Shown: piece after piece, positions 18,406-28,082 of the stretch
How the letters are laid out: the number at the start of each line of letters is the position of its first letter
Position numbering within the stretch: position 1 is the stretch's first letter
From: Amycolatopsis vastitatis
Lineage (GTDB): Bacteria > Actinomycetota > Actinomycetes > Mycobacteriales > Pseudonocardiaceae
Assembly (NCBI RefSeq): GCF_002234595.1
Contig: NZ_NMUL01000001.1
Span: 1-64,000 of the forward strand
Length of the DNA: 64,000 bases
Direction: 5' to 3'
The notes under the pieces: model-generated
The model's database searches: none
What the model saw: the letters and a program-made list of their open reading frames with translations, nothing else
What the model was told of the DNA's origin: nothing
Program-made: the position numbers and the translations under genes

Positions 18406-18416
18406 GCGAAGACTCC

Positions 18417-19619
18417 TTATTCGTGACGCAAGGCGTCGATCGGCCGCAGCTTGGCGGCGCGGTTGGCCGGGAAGCTGCCGAAGAACAGCCCGATCAGGGC
18501 GGAGACCGCGAAGGCGAGCAGGATCGACGAGGGCACCACGACGGGTTTGATCCCGGAGATGGTGAACCGGCTGCCGATCAGCCCGATCGCGACGCCGAGC
18601 AGCCCGCCGAACAGGCTGAGCATGGTCGCTTCGGCGAGGAACTGGCCGAGGATGGCCGAGCGCGGGGCGCCGATCGCCTTGCGGATGCCGATTTCGCGGA
18701 TCCGCTCGGTCACCGTGACGAGCATGATGTTGGTGACGCCGATGCCGCCGACGAGCAGGGAGATCGCCGCCACCGCCGCCAGGAGCACGGTGAACGTCTC
18801 GGTCGCCGACGTCCTGGTCGCCAGGAGCTGCTCGGAGTTCTGGACCTGGTAGTCGGGGGTGCCGCCGAGCCGGATGCCGTGGCGGGCGTTCAGGATCGCG
18901 GTGATCTCGGACTGGGCCAGCGAGACGGAGTCCGCGCTGGTGGCCTGGACGGCGATCTGGCTGAGGCTGCCATAGCCGGACAGGGAGTTCTGGACCGCCG
19001 AGATCGGCGCGATGGCGACGTCGTCGGCGTTCTGCAGCCCGGTGCTGCCCTTGGCCTGCAGCACCCCGATGACGGTGAACTGGATGCTGTTGAGCAGCAC
19101 GTTCTTGCCGACGGGCTCGGCCGTGCCGAAGATCGACTGCGCGGTCGTCGGGCCGAGCACGACGACCTTCCGCGCGGCGGTGACGTCCTCGCCGGTGAAC
19201 AGCTGCCCGTCGGCGATTTCCCGGTTGGTGGTGGTGAAGTAGGCCGGCTCGGTGCCCGCGACGCTGGAGATGTCGTACGACGTCTGCCCGTAGGTCGCGG
19301 TCGCCGTCGTGTTGACCACGGGAGAAGCGGCCTTGACGTCGGGGGCGCCGACGGGGTCGACGAGCGCGTGGGCGTCCTGCACGGTCAGCGGCCGCGCCGA
19401 CGCGCCCTGCCCGCCGCCGCGTGCCGGGGAGACGTTGACGACGTTGGTGCCGAGGCCCTGGATGCTGGCCGCGATGGCCGCGGACGCGCCGTTGCCCACC
19501 GCGACCAGCAGGATCACCGCGGCGACGCCGATGGTGATGCCGAGGGTGGTGAGGGCCGAGCGCAGCTTGTTCGCGGTGAGGCCGCGGACGGCGAAGCGCA
19601 GGATTTCCAGCAGGTTCAC
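18417..19619 (-). CDS. MacB-type ABC transporter permease
   Basis: 400 residues from GTG 19619, overlapping the ATPase stop (GTGA). The N-terminal helix (about 20-42) leads to a large extracytoplasmic MacB_PCD domain, and three helices at the C-terminus form the FtsX domain, including RIREIGIRKAIGAPRSAI. This is the mechanotransmission architecture of MacB-like exporters. With the ATPase and adaptor it should form an efflux pump for peptides, lipids or antibiotics; no substrate is evident. Confidence 0.9.
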   Translation of the reverse strand: MNLLEILRFAVRGLTANKLRSALTTLGITIGVAAVILLVAVGNGASAAIAASIQGLGTNVVNVSPARGGGQGASARPLTVQDAHALVDPVGAPDVKAASPVVNTTATATYGQTSYDISSVAGTEPAYFTTTNREIADGQLFTGEDVTAARKVVVLGPTTAQSIFGTAEPVGKNVLLNSIQFTVIGVLQAKGSTGLQNADDVAIAPISAVQNSLSGYGSLSQIAVQATSADSVSLAQSEITAILNARHGIRLGGTPDYQVQNSEQLLATRTSATETFTVLLAAVAAISLLVGGIGVTNIMLVTVTERIREIGIRKAIGAPRSAILGQFLAEATMLSLFGGLLGVAIGLIGSRFTISGIKPVVVPSSILLAFAVSALIGLFFGSFPANRAAKLRPIDALRHE

Positions 19620-20320
19620 GAGACCGCCCCCACCGCGCGCGTCACTTCGTCCGAGACGATCAGGCCGTCGTCCACCCGCACCACGCGGTGCGCGTGTTCG
19701 GCGACCTCGTCCTCGTGCGTGATGACGACGATGGTGCGGCCGAGGGCGTTGAGCCGGTCGAACACGCCGAGGACGTCCTCGGTGCTGCGCCGGTCGAGGT
19801 TGCCCGTCGGCTCGTCGGCGAGCAGCATCGCCGGGCCGGTGACCAGGGCTCGCGCCACGGCGACGCGCTGGATCTGGCCGCCCGAAAGCTCGCTCGGCAG
19901 GTGCTTGGCCCGGTCGGACAGCCCGACCATCTCCAGTGCCGCGAGCGCGCGACGGCGGCGCTCCGACCGGCGGAGTCCACTGTAGACGAGTGGCAGCTCT
20001 ACATTGGACAGAGCGGACGTCCGGGGCACGAGGTTGAACGACTGGAAGATGAAGCCGATCTTCCGGTTGCGCAGCAACGCCAATTGCCGTTCGTTCAGCT
20101 TGCCGACGCCGAAGCCGTCCAGGAGGTACTGGCCCGACGTCGGGACGTCGAGGCAGCCCAGCATGTTCAGCAGCGTCGACTTGCCCGAGCCGGACGCGCC
20201 CATGATCGCGACGTACTCGCCGGGCCACACGGTGAGTTCGACGCCGCGCAGCGCGTGCACCGCCGTCTCGCCGGCCCCGTAGGTCTTGCGCAGTCCGGAG
20301 ACCGCGATCACCGGGTTCAT
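19616..20320 (-). CDS. MacB/LolD-type ABC transporter ATPase
   Basis: 234 residues from ATG 20320, which overlaps the adaptor stop by 4 bp. Walker A is MGASGSGKSTLLNMLG, the Q-loop is FIFQSFNLVPRTS, the signature is LSGGQIQRVAVARAL, and Walker B is MLLADEPTGNLD, followed by a switch histidine in VVITHEDEVA. It belongs to the MacB/LolD exporter ATPases. It is the second gene of the four-gene operon. Confidence 0.93.
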   Translation of the reverse strand: MNPVIAVSGLRKTYGAGETAVHALRGVELTVWPGEYVAIMGASGSGKSTLLNMLGCLDVPTSGQYLLDGFGVGKLNERQLALLRNRKIGFIFQSFNLVPRTSALSNVELPLVYSGLRRSERRRRALAALEMVGLSDRAKHLPSELSGGQIQRVAVARALVTGPAMLLADEPTGNLDRRSTEDVLGVFDRLNALGRTIVVITHEDEVAEHAHRVVRVDDGLIVSDEVTRAVGAVS

Positions 20321-21627
20321 CCGCGCCCGCCGAAGCCACCGCCGGTGCCCGTGCCGCGCTGGCCGCCGCCCGGGAACCCGCCGGTCCCGCCGCCGGGGAA
20401 GCCACCAGTCCCACCCGTGCCGCCCGTGCGGTTGTTCCCCCCGCCGGTGCCGGTCGTGGCCGTCGCGGTGAGCACGACGTTCTCGCCCTCGGTCAGCCCG
20501 GAGGTGATCTGGACCGTCGATTCGCCGCGGAGGCCGACCTGCACCTGGCGCGTGACGTTCTGGCCGTTCTCCTGCACGGTGACGAGGTTGGTGCTGCCCA
20601 CCGTCTGCACGGCCGCGGCCGGCACGCTCAGCGCGTCCTGCGCCTCGGCCACGGTGATCACGACGCTCGCCGACTGGCCGGGCCGCAGCCCGTCCGGCGG
20701 GGACGTCAGTGCCAGCTGCGCACCGTAGGAAACGACGCTGCCGCTCGTCGTCGGGGTCAGGTTGATGCTCGAAACGGTCGCCTGGACTGGCTTGTCCGGC
20801 AGCGCGTTGAGCGTCACGGTCGCCTTCTGGCCGGCCTTGACCTTGCTGACGTCGATCTCCGCGACCGAGGTGTTGACGACCAGGCCGGTCAGGTTCGTGA
20901 TGGTGATGAACCCGCTGCCGGAGCTGCTGCTCGACGACGCGGCGGCGCTGGAGTTCGACGACGAGCCCTGGCCGCCCTGGCCGCTGCCGCTGGAGGACGA
21001 CTGGGAGCTGCTGCTCGACGAGCCGCTGGAGGACTGCTGCCCGACGGCACCGTTGATCGCGGTGACCGTGCCGGCGCCGGGCGCGTAGAGCGTCGTGTTG
21101 TCGAGCGCCTGCTGCGCGGTCTGGACGTCGAGCTGGGCCTGGTCCAGTTTCGCCTGTGCCGAGGTGACGTTGTTCGCCGCGGTCTGCGCGCTGTTCTGGC
21201 TGTTCTGGCTGTTCTGGTTGTTCTGCCCCGTGGCCGGGGTGGCTTCGGCCGTCTCGGCGGTGTCCAGGGCGTCCTGGGCGACCGCCAGGTTCGCCTTCGC
21301 GACTTGAAGCTGCTTCGCCGCCTGCGTGCTGTCGACGGTGGCCAGCTTCTGCCCGGCACTGACGACATCGCCGACCTTGACGTCGATCGACGTGACCTTG
21401 CCGGCCGTCGCGAAGTTCGCCGCGCCGGTGTAGCTGCTGGCGAGGGTGCCGGCGGCGGAGACCGTCTCGGTGACCGTCGCCCGGCGGACCGGGGTGCTGC
21501 GCGACTGCGCCTGCGCCGAGCTCGGCGCGGGACTGAACGCCTGGTATATCCCGAATCCCGCCCCGGCCAGCAGTACGACCAGAGCACCGTTGATCACCCA
21601 TGCCTTCGAGGCACGCACGCGCGTCAT
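20317..21627 (-). CDS. HlyD/RND-type adaptor subunit with low-complexity inserts
   Basis: 436 residues. An N-terminal anchor (about 10-30) precedes a lipoyl-type hairpin domain split by a coiled coil (about 100-175) and beta-barrel domains, the membrane-fusion-protein plan. Two inserts are unusual: NQNSQNSQNS repeats (near 138) and a 45-residue Ser/Gly-rich stretch (near 205-250) between the two lipoyl halves. The C-terminal 45 residues are Gly/Thr/Phe-rich. In a Gram-positive cell it would link the permease to the wall or outer envelope. It leads the operon. Confidence 0.88.
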   Translation of the reverse strand: MTRVRASKAWVINGALVVLLAGAGFGIYQAFSPAPSSAQAQSRSTPVRRATVTETVSAAGTLASSYTGAANFATAGKVTSIDVKVGDVVSAGQKLATVDSTQAAKQLQVAKANLAVAQDALDTAETAEATPATGQNNQNSQNSQNSAQTAANNVTSAQAKLDQAQLDVQTAQQALDNTTLYAPGAGTVTAINGAVGQQSSSGSSSSSSQSSSSGSGQGGQGSSSNSSAAASSSSSSGSGFITITNLTGLVVNTSVAEIDVSKVKAGQKATVTLNALPDKPVQATVSSINLTPTTSGSVVSYGAQLALTSPPDGLRPGQSASVVITVAEAQDALSVPAAAVQTVGSTNLVTVQENGQNVTRQVQVGLRGESTVQITSGLTEGENVVLTATATTGTGGGNNRTGGTGGTGGFPGGGTGGFPGGGQRGTGTGGGFGGRG

Positions 21628-21689
21628 GCGGCAACCTTCGTGCCGCTGTTTAGCAATTGACTGTTCGTTACCTGTGCGTCAGCTGTGTA

Positions 21690-22052
21690 TCAGTCCCTGG
21701 CTTTGAGGCCCCGCGCACGCACCGCGAGCAGGACCTGACGCACCGCGTCGACCAGCAGCAACGCGGCCACCGTGCCGATCCCGATGGCCGCCGCGAGCAG
21801 GCCGCCGAAGTACCGGTGCGACTCGAGCAACGCGCCGTCTTCGGTCCGGGTGACCACGACGGCGGCGGCGTTGTGCCAGCACGCGGAGGCCGCCCAGCCG
21901 GCGAGGACGGCGAACACGACCTCCACGACGGCGACCAGCGTCCGCCACGGCTTGTGCAGCCGCGCGCGCGGGCCGGGTTCGTCCGGCGGCCAGAGCTCGG
22001 CCCCGGTGGGCTGCGGAAGGTCGATCACGGCGACGATTTTCTCATGCTTCAC
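21690..22052 (-). CDS. Two-helix membrane protein
   Basis: 120 residues from GTG 22052, overlapping the end of the upstream gene by 11 bp; an in-frame GTG at 22028 is an alternative. Two hydrophobic helices lie at about 38-60 and 82-105, with short basic tails. I do not recognise the family. It is third of three small membrane-protein genes on the minus strand and stands 62 bp before the export operon. Confidence 0.6.
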   Translation of the reverse strand: MKHEKIVAVIDLPQPTGAELWPPDEPGPRARLHKPWRTLVAVVEVVFAVLAGWAASACWHNAAAVVVTRTEDGALLESHRYFGGLLAAAIGIGTVAALLLVDAVRQVLLAVRARGLKARD

Positions 22053-22488
22053 GCGGTGTCGCCCGGACGAGCCGGTCCAGCGCGTCCCGCAGGGCTTCGA
22101 CGTCCTTCGCCCACGCGAGCACCACCGTGTCGTCGGCCAGCTTCACCGGCAGGGAGTCGTACTTGCGCGGCACCGACCAGCCGCCGCCGAGCACCCGCGC
22201 GCCGACCGGCGTGCCGACGTCGGTCACCGAAGCGATCTGGTCGGCGGGCACCTTCTCCCGGCCCTGCCGCAGCTGCGTCGTGGTGACTTCCAGCGACAGG
22301 AACCGGCGCCGCGCGTACACCCAGGGCACGGTGATCACGCACAGCCCGAACCCGACCATCAACCAGCCCACGACGTGGACCGGGCCACCCGTGACGAGCT
22401 CCGCCAGCGCGCCGGCCAGTGCGAACACCGGCCCCCACACGATGGCGGCCCAGCTCACGCCGGACTCGGCGTAGAGCCGGTCGCTCAC
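22042..22488 (-). CDS. DUF3093 membrane protein
   Basis: 148 residues from GTG 22488, overlapping the upstream stop (GTGA). Two N-terminal helices (about 12-30 and 37-56) precede a soluble C-terminal domain with the DUF3093-like pattern YARRRFLSLEVTTTQLRQG and KYDSLPVKLADDTVVLAWAK. The domain looks PH-like. Function is unknown. It is coupled to both neighbours. Confidence 0.75.
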   Translation of the reverse strand: MSDRLYAESGVSWAAIVWGPVFALAGALAELVTGGPVHVVGWLMVGFGLCVITVPWVYARRRFLSLEVTTTQLRQGREKVPADQIASVTDVGTPVGARVLGGGWSVPRKYDSLPVKLADDTVVLAWAKDVEALRDALDRLVRATPREA

Positions 22489-23027
22489 AGCTTCTTGACC
22501 GCCTTCGGGAAGTAGTCCGTCACCGACGGCAGGTACATCAGGACCAGCGCGATGACCAGCAGCAGCGTCGCGATGATCGAGGGCACGCTGTAGAAGATGC
22601 CCAGCTGGAACAGCACGCAGGCGACCGCGAAGCCGGTCAGCACCGTGCGGGCCGAGCGGGTGCCTTCGCGGGCCTTGTAGGCGAACAGCGCGATGAGCAG
22701 CGCGAACACGACCGACCCGCCGAGCAGCAGCCAGAACGCCGTCGTGGCGCCGTGGGCCATCGCGGCCTCGTCGATCTTCTGGCCGCGTTCCCGGCTCTGC
22801 CGGATCAGCGCGTCGATCAGCTGCTGCTTGATGGCCAGGGTGAACACCTGGCCGCCGATCAGCACGGCGCCGCCCGCCAGCCACAGCCAGAACGAAGCCC
22901 GCACCGCACCGGGCGGGTCGACCTTGGGCGCCGGCTGGCCCGGCAGCAGCGGGTCCGGTGAACGTCCCATTTTGCGCCGTTCGTCGTCGGTGAGCCCGCT
23001 GAGATCCTCGGTGTCCTTGTCCGCCAC
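22485..23027 (-). CDS. Four-helix membrane protein
   Basis: 180 residues, GTG start. A charged N-terminus (1-42) is followed by helices at about 44-66, 94-116, 126-145 and 150-168. No family recognised with confidence. It begins 17 bp after hemB on the same strand and overlaps the DUF3093 gene, so it may be co-transcribed with hemB. Confidence 0.65.
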   Translation of the reverse strand: MADKDTEDLSGLTDDERRKMGRSPDPLLPGQPAPKVDPPGAVRASFWLWLAGGAVLIGGQVFTLAIKQQLIDALIRQSRERGQKIDEAAMAHGATTAFWLLLGGSVVFALLIALFAYKAREGTRSARTVLTGFAVACVLFQLGIFYSVPSIIATLLLVIALVLMYLPSVTDYFPKAVKKL

Positions 23028-23044
23028 GCGGTGACTCTAGCCGG

Positions 23045-24016
23045 TCAGTCCAGCCAGCCAGCGGCCTCGGCGGCCCAGTACGTGAGGATCAGGTCGGCGC
23101 CCGCCCGGCGGATCGAGGTGAGCACCTCGAGGACCGTCCGCTCGCGGTCCAGCCAGCCGTTCGCCGCGGCGGCCTCGACCATCGCGTACTCGCCCGAGAT
23201 GTTGTACGCGGCCACCGGCACCGGGGAGATGTCCGCGGCCGCCTTGATGACGTCCAGATAGGACAGCGCGGGTTTGACCATGATCATGTCCGCGCCTTCG
23301 GCGAGGTCCAGCTCGATCTCGCGCAGCGCCTCGCGGCCGTTGCCCGGGTCCTGCTGGTAGGTCTTGCGGTCACCCTTGAGCTGCGAGTCGACGGCCTCGC
23401 GGAAGGGGCCGTAGAACGCGCTGGCGTACTTCGCGGAGTACGCGAGGATCGCCGCGTCCTTGTGCCCGACCTCGTCGAGCGCCCGGCGGATGACGCCGAT
23501 CTGGCCGTCCATCATCCCGCTCGGCCCGAGCACGTGCGCCCCGGCTTCGACCTGCGCGATGGCCATCTGGGCGTAGATCCGCAGGGTGGCGTCGTTGTCG
23601 ACCGCGCCGTCGGCGTCGAGGACGCCGCAGTGGCCGTGGTCGGTGAACTCGTCGAGGCAAGTGTCGGCCATCAGCACGGTGGCGTCGCCCAGCTCCTGCC
23701 GCAGGTCGCGCAGGGCGACGTTGAGGATGCCGTTCTCGTCGACCGCCCCGGAGCCCTCGGCGTCACGCGTGGCCGGGATGCCGAACAGCATGAGCCCGCC
23801 GACCCCGGCGTTGACCGCGTCGACGGCTGCCTTCCGCAGGGTGTCCCGGGTGTGCTGCACGACGCCCGGCATGCTCGAAATCGGCCGGGGCGCATCGAGC
23901 CCTTCGCCGACGAACATCGGGAGGATCAGCTGGCGTGGCCGCAGCGTCGTTTCACCCACCAGCCTGCGCATGGCCGGGGTGGTGCGAAGCCTGCGGGGAC
24001 GATGCTCGGGGAACAC
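23045..24016 (-). CDS. hemB: HemB, porphobilinogen synthase
   Basis: 323 residues from GTG 24016. It joins two 5-aminolevulinate molecules into porphobilinogen. The two substrate lysines are K196 ([13 protein letters not shown]) and K248 ([12 protein letters not shown]). The metal region reads [14 protein letters not shown]: it keeps two of the three cysteines of zinc-type enzymes but has Asp in the middle position, so metal use may be mixed (zinc or magnesium). The rest of the heme genes lie just upstream across a repeat. Confidence 0.95.
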   Translation of the reverse strand: MFPEHRPRRLRTTPAMRRLVGETTLRPRQLILPMFVGEGLDAPRPISSMPGVVQHTRDTLRKAAVDAVNAGVGGLMLFGIPATRDAEGSGAVDENGILNVALRDLRQELGDATVLMADTCLDEFTDHGHCGVLDADGAVDNDATLRIYAQMAIAQVEAGAHVLGPSGMMDGQIGVIRRALDEVGHKDAAILAYSAKYASAFYGPFREAVDSQLKGDRKTYQQDPGNGREALREIELDLAEGADMIMVKPALSYLDVIKAAADISPVPVAAYNISGEYAMVEAAAANGWLDRERTVLEVLTSIRRAGADLILTYWAAEAAGWLD

Positions 24017-24113
24017 CCTTCCACGTTACTCCCGCGGCTTTCGCCGCAGTTCCGCAAGGGTGCTCAGCGGCGCTTCCGGTCGGTGAGTGACCGCGACTCG
24101 ACCAGCAGGGCCG

Positions 24114-24202
24114 AAGCGCCCCAATGTGGCGTTGGGTGCGTTGGACGCACCCAATGTGGCGTTCGGTGCGTTGGACGCACCGAACGCCACATTGGGGCGC
24201 TT
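24114..24202. repeat. Palindromic repeat family B, locus 1 (after hemD)
   Basis: Two direct copies of a unit (CCCAATGTGGCGTTSGGTGC, at 24119 and 24150) are followed by one inverted copy. The second unit and the inverted one form a perfect 22-bp stem (24150-24171 with 24175-24196, loop TGG). The first unit can pair with the same inverted arm instead, over 20 bp (24114-24133 with 24183-24202). It starts 6 bp past the hemD stop codon, so it probably ends hem operon transcription. Confidence 0.85.
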
Positions 24203-24208
24203 GGGGAC

Positions 24209-25741
24209 TTAGGAGCGGCGGGCCCGCTTCGCCTTGCGCGGCGGCGGCAGCGCACCCTCGGCGCGCAGCCGGGCGGCGTGCTCGGCGAGCGCGTCCACCA
24301 GGTGCGGGACGTCGGCCTTCTCCGGCTGGACGTCGACCCGGAGCCCGAACTCCACCGCGGTCTCGGCGGTCTTCGGGCCGATGCACGCGACCAGCGTGCG
24401 GGTGTGCGGCTTGCCGGCGATGCCGACCAGGTTCCGCACGGTCGAGGACGAGGTGAAGCAAACCGCGTCGAAGCCGCCGGTCTTGATCATCTCGCGGGTC
24501 TCGGCGGGCGGCGGGGCGGCCCGGACGGTCCGGTAGGCCGTCACGTCGTCGATCTCCCAGCCGCGCTCGCGCAGGCCCGCCGACAGCGTCTCGGTGGCGA
24601 TGTCCGCCCGCGGCAGCAGCACGCGGTCGACCGGGTCGAGGACGTCGTCGTACGGCGGGAACTCGGCCAGCAGGCCCTCGGACGACTGCTCGCCGGACGG
24701 GACCAGCTCCGGAATGATGCCGAACGAACGCACCTTCGCCGCGGTCGACTCACCCACACAGGCGATCTTGACGCCGGAGAACGCGCGGGCGTCCAGGCCG
24801 AACTCCTCGAACTTCTCCCACACCGCGCGGACCGCGTTGGTGGACGTGAAGACGATCCACTGGTAGCGGCCGTCGACCAGGCCCTTGACCGAACGCTCCA
24901 TCTGCGCCGGGCTGCGGGGCGGCTCGACCGAGATGGTCGGGACCTCGTGTGACGTCGCGCCGTGGCCACGCAGGCGCTCGGCCATCTCGCCCGCCTGCTC
25001 CTTGGTGCGCGGCACCAGGACCTTCCAGCCATAGAGCGCCCGCGACTCCCACCACGACAGCTTCGAGCGCTGCCCGGCGGCCTGGCCGATCGTGACGATC
25101 AGCGGCCCGACGAGCTCGCCGGCGTCGTTCGCGACCTTCTCGAGCGTGGTGTCGAGGGTGCGCTGGGTGTTGATGGTGCCGTTCGCGGTGACCGCGACCG
25201 GGGTGGCGGCCGGCACGCCGTTGCCGGTGAGCGCCGACGCGGCCTCGGCCAGGTGCGCCGACGTCGCGTGCAGCACCAGCGGGCCGGGCGCGGCGGCCAG
25301 CGCCGCCCAGTCGACGTCCCCGCGGACGTCGACCTCGGTGTGCGTACCGCCCAGCGCGACGCCGGCGTACGCCGGGACGGCCGCGGCCGGGGAGACACCC
25401 GGGATGACGTCGAACACGGCGCTCGTGCGCGCGACGGCCTGGACCTCGGCCACCACGGCCGGGGTGGTCAGCGGGTCGCCCGCGATCAGCCGCAGCACCA
25501 GCCGGCCGGCCTTGGCCTCGGTGGTGAGGTCCTTGGCGACCTCGGTGGCCTCGCCGACGGCCGGCCGGACCTCGGCGCCCTCGGCGGCCATGGCCAGCAC
25601 GGCCTGTGGCACGTCGGGGTCGGTCACCACGACCTCGGCCTTGGCGAGCAGTTCCTGGGCACGGACCGTGAGCAGGCCGGCGTCGCCGGGCCCGGAGCCC
25701 ACGAACGCTACGCGCCCGGTGGTCTTTCGCGCGGGGGTCAT
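24209..25741 (-). CDS. hemD: HemD fusion: uroporphyrinogen-III methyltransferase-like domain + uroporphyrinogen-III synthase
   Basis: 510 residues. Residues 1-235 are a SUMT/CobA-like methyltransferase fold (VAFVGSGPGDAGLLTVRA), and about 245-490 a HemD synthase (VLVPRTKEQAGEMAERL, IVFTSTNAVRAVW). The SAM-binding loop that reads RLKGGDPF in active SUMTs is RLIAGDPL here, lacking the second glycine and the following GRG, so methyl transfer may be weak or lost. HemD closes and inverts ring D to make uroporphyrinogen III. It is the last gene of the rex-hemA-hemC-hemD run. The lysine-rich C-terminus (RKAKRARRS) is typical. Confidence 0.92.
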   Translation of the reverse strand: MTPARKTTGRVAFVGSGPGDAGLLTVRAQELLAKAEVVVTDPDVPQAVLAMAAEGAEVRPAVGEATEVAKDLTTEAKAGRLVLRLIAGDPLTTPAVVAEVQAVARTSAVFDVIPGVSPAAAVPAYAGVALGGTHTEVDVRGDVDWAALAAAPGPLVLHATSAHLAEAASALTGNGVPAATPVAVTANGTINTQRTLDTTLEKVANDAGELVGPLIVTIGQAAGQRSKLSWWESRALYGWKVLVPRTKEQAGEMAERLRGHGATSHEVPTISVEPPRSPAQMERSVKGLVDGRYQWIVFTSTNAVRAVWEKFEEFGLDARAFSGVKIACVGESTAAKVRSFGIIPELVPSGEQSSEGLLAEFPPYDDVLDPVDRVLLPRADIATETLSAGLRERGWEIDDVTAYRTVRAAPPPAETREMIKTGGFDAVCFTSSSTVRNLVGIAGKPHTRTLVACIGPKTAETAVEFGLRVDVQPEKADVPHLVDALAEHAARLRAEGALPPPRKAKRARRS

Positions 25742-25762
25742 CTGTGCGTTTCTCCTCTTGCG

Positions 25763-25788
25763 GCGTCCGTGCGCGGTCGCACGGACGC
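25763..25788. terminator. Perfect 11-bp hairpin between hemC and hemD
   Basis: GCGTCCGTGCG (25763-25773) and CGCACGGACGC (25778-25788) pair perfectly around a four-base loop in the 83-bp hemC-hemD gap. A second 7-bp hairpin (25809-25826) overlaps the hemC stop codon. Together they could lower readthrough into hemD, or protect the processed upstream mRNA. Confidence 0.55.
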
Positions 25789-25824
25789 AGGTCTCCTACG
25801 TCTTCGAAAGCGCTCGCGAGAGCG

Positions 25825-26772
25825 CTACTGAGCGGGGCCGGAGAGGGCTCCGGCTCCGAGGTCCAGCAGCTCGGCGGCCAGGTCCTTGCCCAGCTGGGCG
25901 GCCTGGTCCTTGTCGGCCAGTGCGATGGCCCGGACCATGTCCACCGCACCTTCCTCGCCCTCGACCGCGGCGGTGCCGCGCAGCGAGATCCGTTCCACGA
26001 CCTTGCCCTCGGCGTCGAGATCTTCGACGATCTCGGCGAGCGCGCCCACCGGCGCGCTGCACCCCGCCTCGAGCGCGGCCAGCAGGGCCCGCTCGGCCGT
26101 CACCGCGGCCCGCGTGCCCTCGTCGTCCAAAGTGGACCGGAGCAGCTGCTCGAGGTCCACGTCGGCGGCCCGGCACTCCACCGCCAGCGCACCCTGCGCG
26201 GGCGCGGGCAGCATCTGGATCGGGTCGAGGGTCTCGGTGATCGCCTCGACCAGTCCGACCCTGGCCAGTCCGGCACGCGCCAGCACCACGGCATCGAGCT
26301 CGCCGTCGGTCACCTTGCGCATGCGGGTGTCGATATTGCCGCGAATCGGCACGATTTCCAAACCGAGGCCCAGCGCGCGCAGCTGCGCGGTGCGCCGCGC
26401 GGCGCCCGTGCCCACCGTCGAACCCGGCGGCAGCTCGCCCAGGGTGAGCCCGTCACGCGCGATCAGCGCGTCCCGCGGGTCCTCGCGCGGCGGCACCGCG
26501 GCCAGCGTGATGCCCGGCTCCGGCGCGGTCGGCAGGTCCTTGTACGAGTGGACGATGACGTCGACCTCGTTGCGCAGCAAGGCTTCCCGCAGCGCGGAGG
26601 TGAACACGCCGACGCCGATCGTCGCGATCGGCGCGAGCGACTTGTCGCCGGGCGTGGTCACCTTGACGATCTCGACCTCGACGCCGGTGGCGCGCAGGGC
26701 GTCGGCGACGGTCCCGGTCTGGGTGAGCGCGAGCTTCGAACCGCGCGTGCCCATGCGAATGACTCTGGTCAC
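25825..26772 (-). CDS. hemC: HemC, hydroxymethylbilane synthase
   Basis: 315 residues from GTG 26772, 2 bp after hemA. It polymerises four porphobilinogens on a dipyrromethane cofactor bound to Cys238 ([11 protein letters not shown]). Other family motifs are [28 protein letters not shown] (usually HSMKDLP) and [11 protein letters not shown] with the substrate-binding arginines. Length is normal. Confidence 0.95.
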   Translation of the reverse strand: MTRVIRMGTRGSKLALTQTGTVADALRATGVEVEIVKVTTPGDKSLAPIATIGVGVFTSALREALLRNEVDVIVHSYKDLPTAPEPGITLAAVPPREDPRDALIARDGLTLGELPPGSTVGTGAARRTAQLRALGLGLEIVPIRGNIDTRMRKVTDGELDAVVLARAGLARVGLVEAITETLDPIQMLPAPAQGALAVECRAADVDLEQLLRSTLDDEGTRAAVTAERALLAALEAGCSAPVGALAEIVEDLDAEGKVVERISLRGTAAVEGEEGAVDMVRAIALADKDQAAQLGKDLAAELLDLGAGALSGPAQ

Positions 26773-26774
26773 TA

Positions 26775-28082
26775 CTACTTCTTCTCCGGTGGGGGCTTCG
26801 GGCTCGCCACCGCGGCGGGGGCCTGCGGGTCGAGGCAGAACAACTCTCGCAACGCGTTCGCGTAGTCGGTGTCGGCCGTCTCGGCGGCCAGCTGCTTGAC
26901 CCGCACCGTCGGCGCGTGCAGCAGCTTGTCGACCACCCGGCGGACCGTGCGGCCGACCTCTTCGCGAACGCCGGCGTCGAGTTCGGGCAGGCGGTTGTCG
27001 AGCCGCAGCAGCTCGGCGTCAACGACCTCGGCCGCGCGGCGGCGCAGCGCGGTCACGGTCGGCGTCACCTCGGCGCTGCGCTGCCCGGCGAGGTAGTCGC
27101 GCACCTCGTCGAGGACGATCCCGGTCGCCTTGGCGGTCTGGCGCTCGGTGGTCGGCGTGCCCGCCTCCCGCATCCGGCGCTGGATGGTGGCCAGGTCGAC
27201 CACCCGGACGCCGGCCAGCTCGCCGACCGCCGGGTCGACGTCGCGCGGCAGGCCGAGGTCGCAGACGACCAGGTCACGGCCACGCCGGGGCAGCACCTGG
27301 TCCGGGCCGAAGACGGCGTCCTGCGCGCCGGTGCAGCAGATCACGATGTCGGCGTCGCGGACCGCCTCGACGACCCCGGACAGCGGGACCGCGCGGGCAG
27401 GCACGCCCTGCTCGGTGACGTTCGCGGCGAGCCGCCGGGCGCGGGCGTCGGTGCGGTTGGCCACGGTGATCTCGCCGATCCCGGCCTTGCGCAGCTGAGA
27501 CGCGCTCAGCGCGCCCATCGAGCCGGCGCCGACGATGACGGCGTGCTTGCCGGTGACGTCACCGGCCGCGGCGAGCGCTTCGGACACGACCGACGCGCCG
27601 AGGGCGTCGAGACCGGTCTCGGTGTGGACGCGCTTGCCGACGCGCAGCGTGGTCTGGATCAGCTCGTGGAGCGTGCGGCCGACGGTGCCGACCTCGCGCG
27701 CGGTGGCATAGGCGGACCGCACCTGGCCGAGGATCTGCGTCTCGCCGACGACCATCGAGTCCAGGCCCGAGGCGACCGAGAAGAGGTGCTCGACGGCGGC
27801 ACCGGCGTAGTGCACGTACAGGCTGTCGTAGAGCTCGGCGGGTTCCATGCCGGCCTGCCGGGCCAGCACCTCGGAGACGTCGCCCAGGCCGCCGTGGAAG
27901 GTCTCGACGACCGCGTAGACCTCGATGCGGTTGCACGTCGAGACGAGCATGACCTCACTGATGTGCTCGGCCTGCTGCAGCTCGTCGAGCACCTTGCCGA
28001 TCTCGGGCGCGGGGACCGCGACGCGCTCCAGCGTGCTCAGCTCTGCGCTTCTGTGCGAGAGCCCGACCGCCAAAACGCTCAT
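26775..28082 (-). CDS. hemA: HemA, glutamyl-tRNA reductase
   Basis: 435 residues. It reduces glutamyl-tRNA to glutamate-1-semialdehyde with NADPH, the first step of the C5 heme pathway. The nucleophile is Cys50 in [14 protein letters not shown]. Also seen are [17 protein letters not shown], the Rossmann region [15 protein letters not shown], and a C-terminal dimerisation helix. Its ATG overlaps the rex stop, so it is coupled to rex and likely under Rex control, matching the Streptomyces arrangement. Confidence 0.95.
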   Translation of the reverse strand: MSVLAVGLSHRSAELSTLERVAVPAPEIGKVLDELQQAEHISEVMLVSTCNRIEVYAVVETFHGGLGDVSEVLARQAGMEPAELYDSLYVHYAGAAVEHLFSVASGLDSMVVGETQILGQVRSAYATAREVGTVGRTLHELIQTTLRVGKRVHTETGLDALGASVVSEALAAAGDVTGKHAVIVGAGSMGALSASQLRKAGIGEITVANRTDARARRLAANVTEQGVPARAVPLSGVVEAVRDADIVICCTGAQDAVFGPDQVLPRRGRDLVVCDLGLPRDVDPAVGELAGVRVVDLATIQRRMREAGTPTTERQTAKATGIVLDEVRDYLAGQRSAEVTPTVTALRRRAAEVVDAELLRLDNRLPELDAGVREEVGRTVRRVVDKLLHAPTVRVKQLAAETADTDYANALRELFCLDPQAPAAVASPKPPPEKK

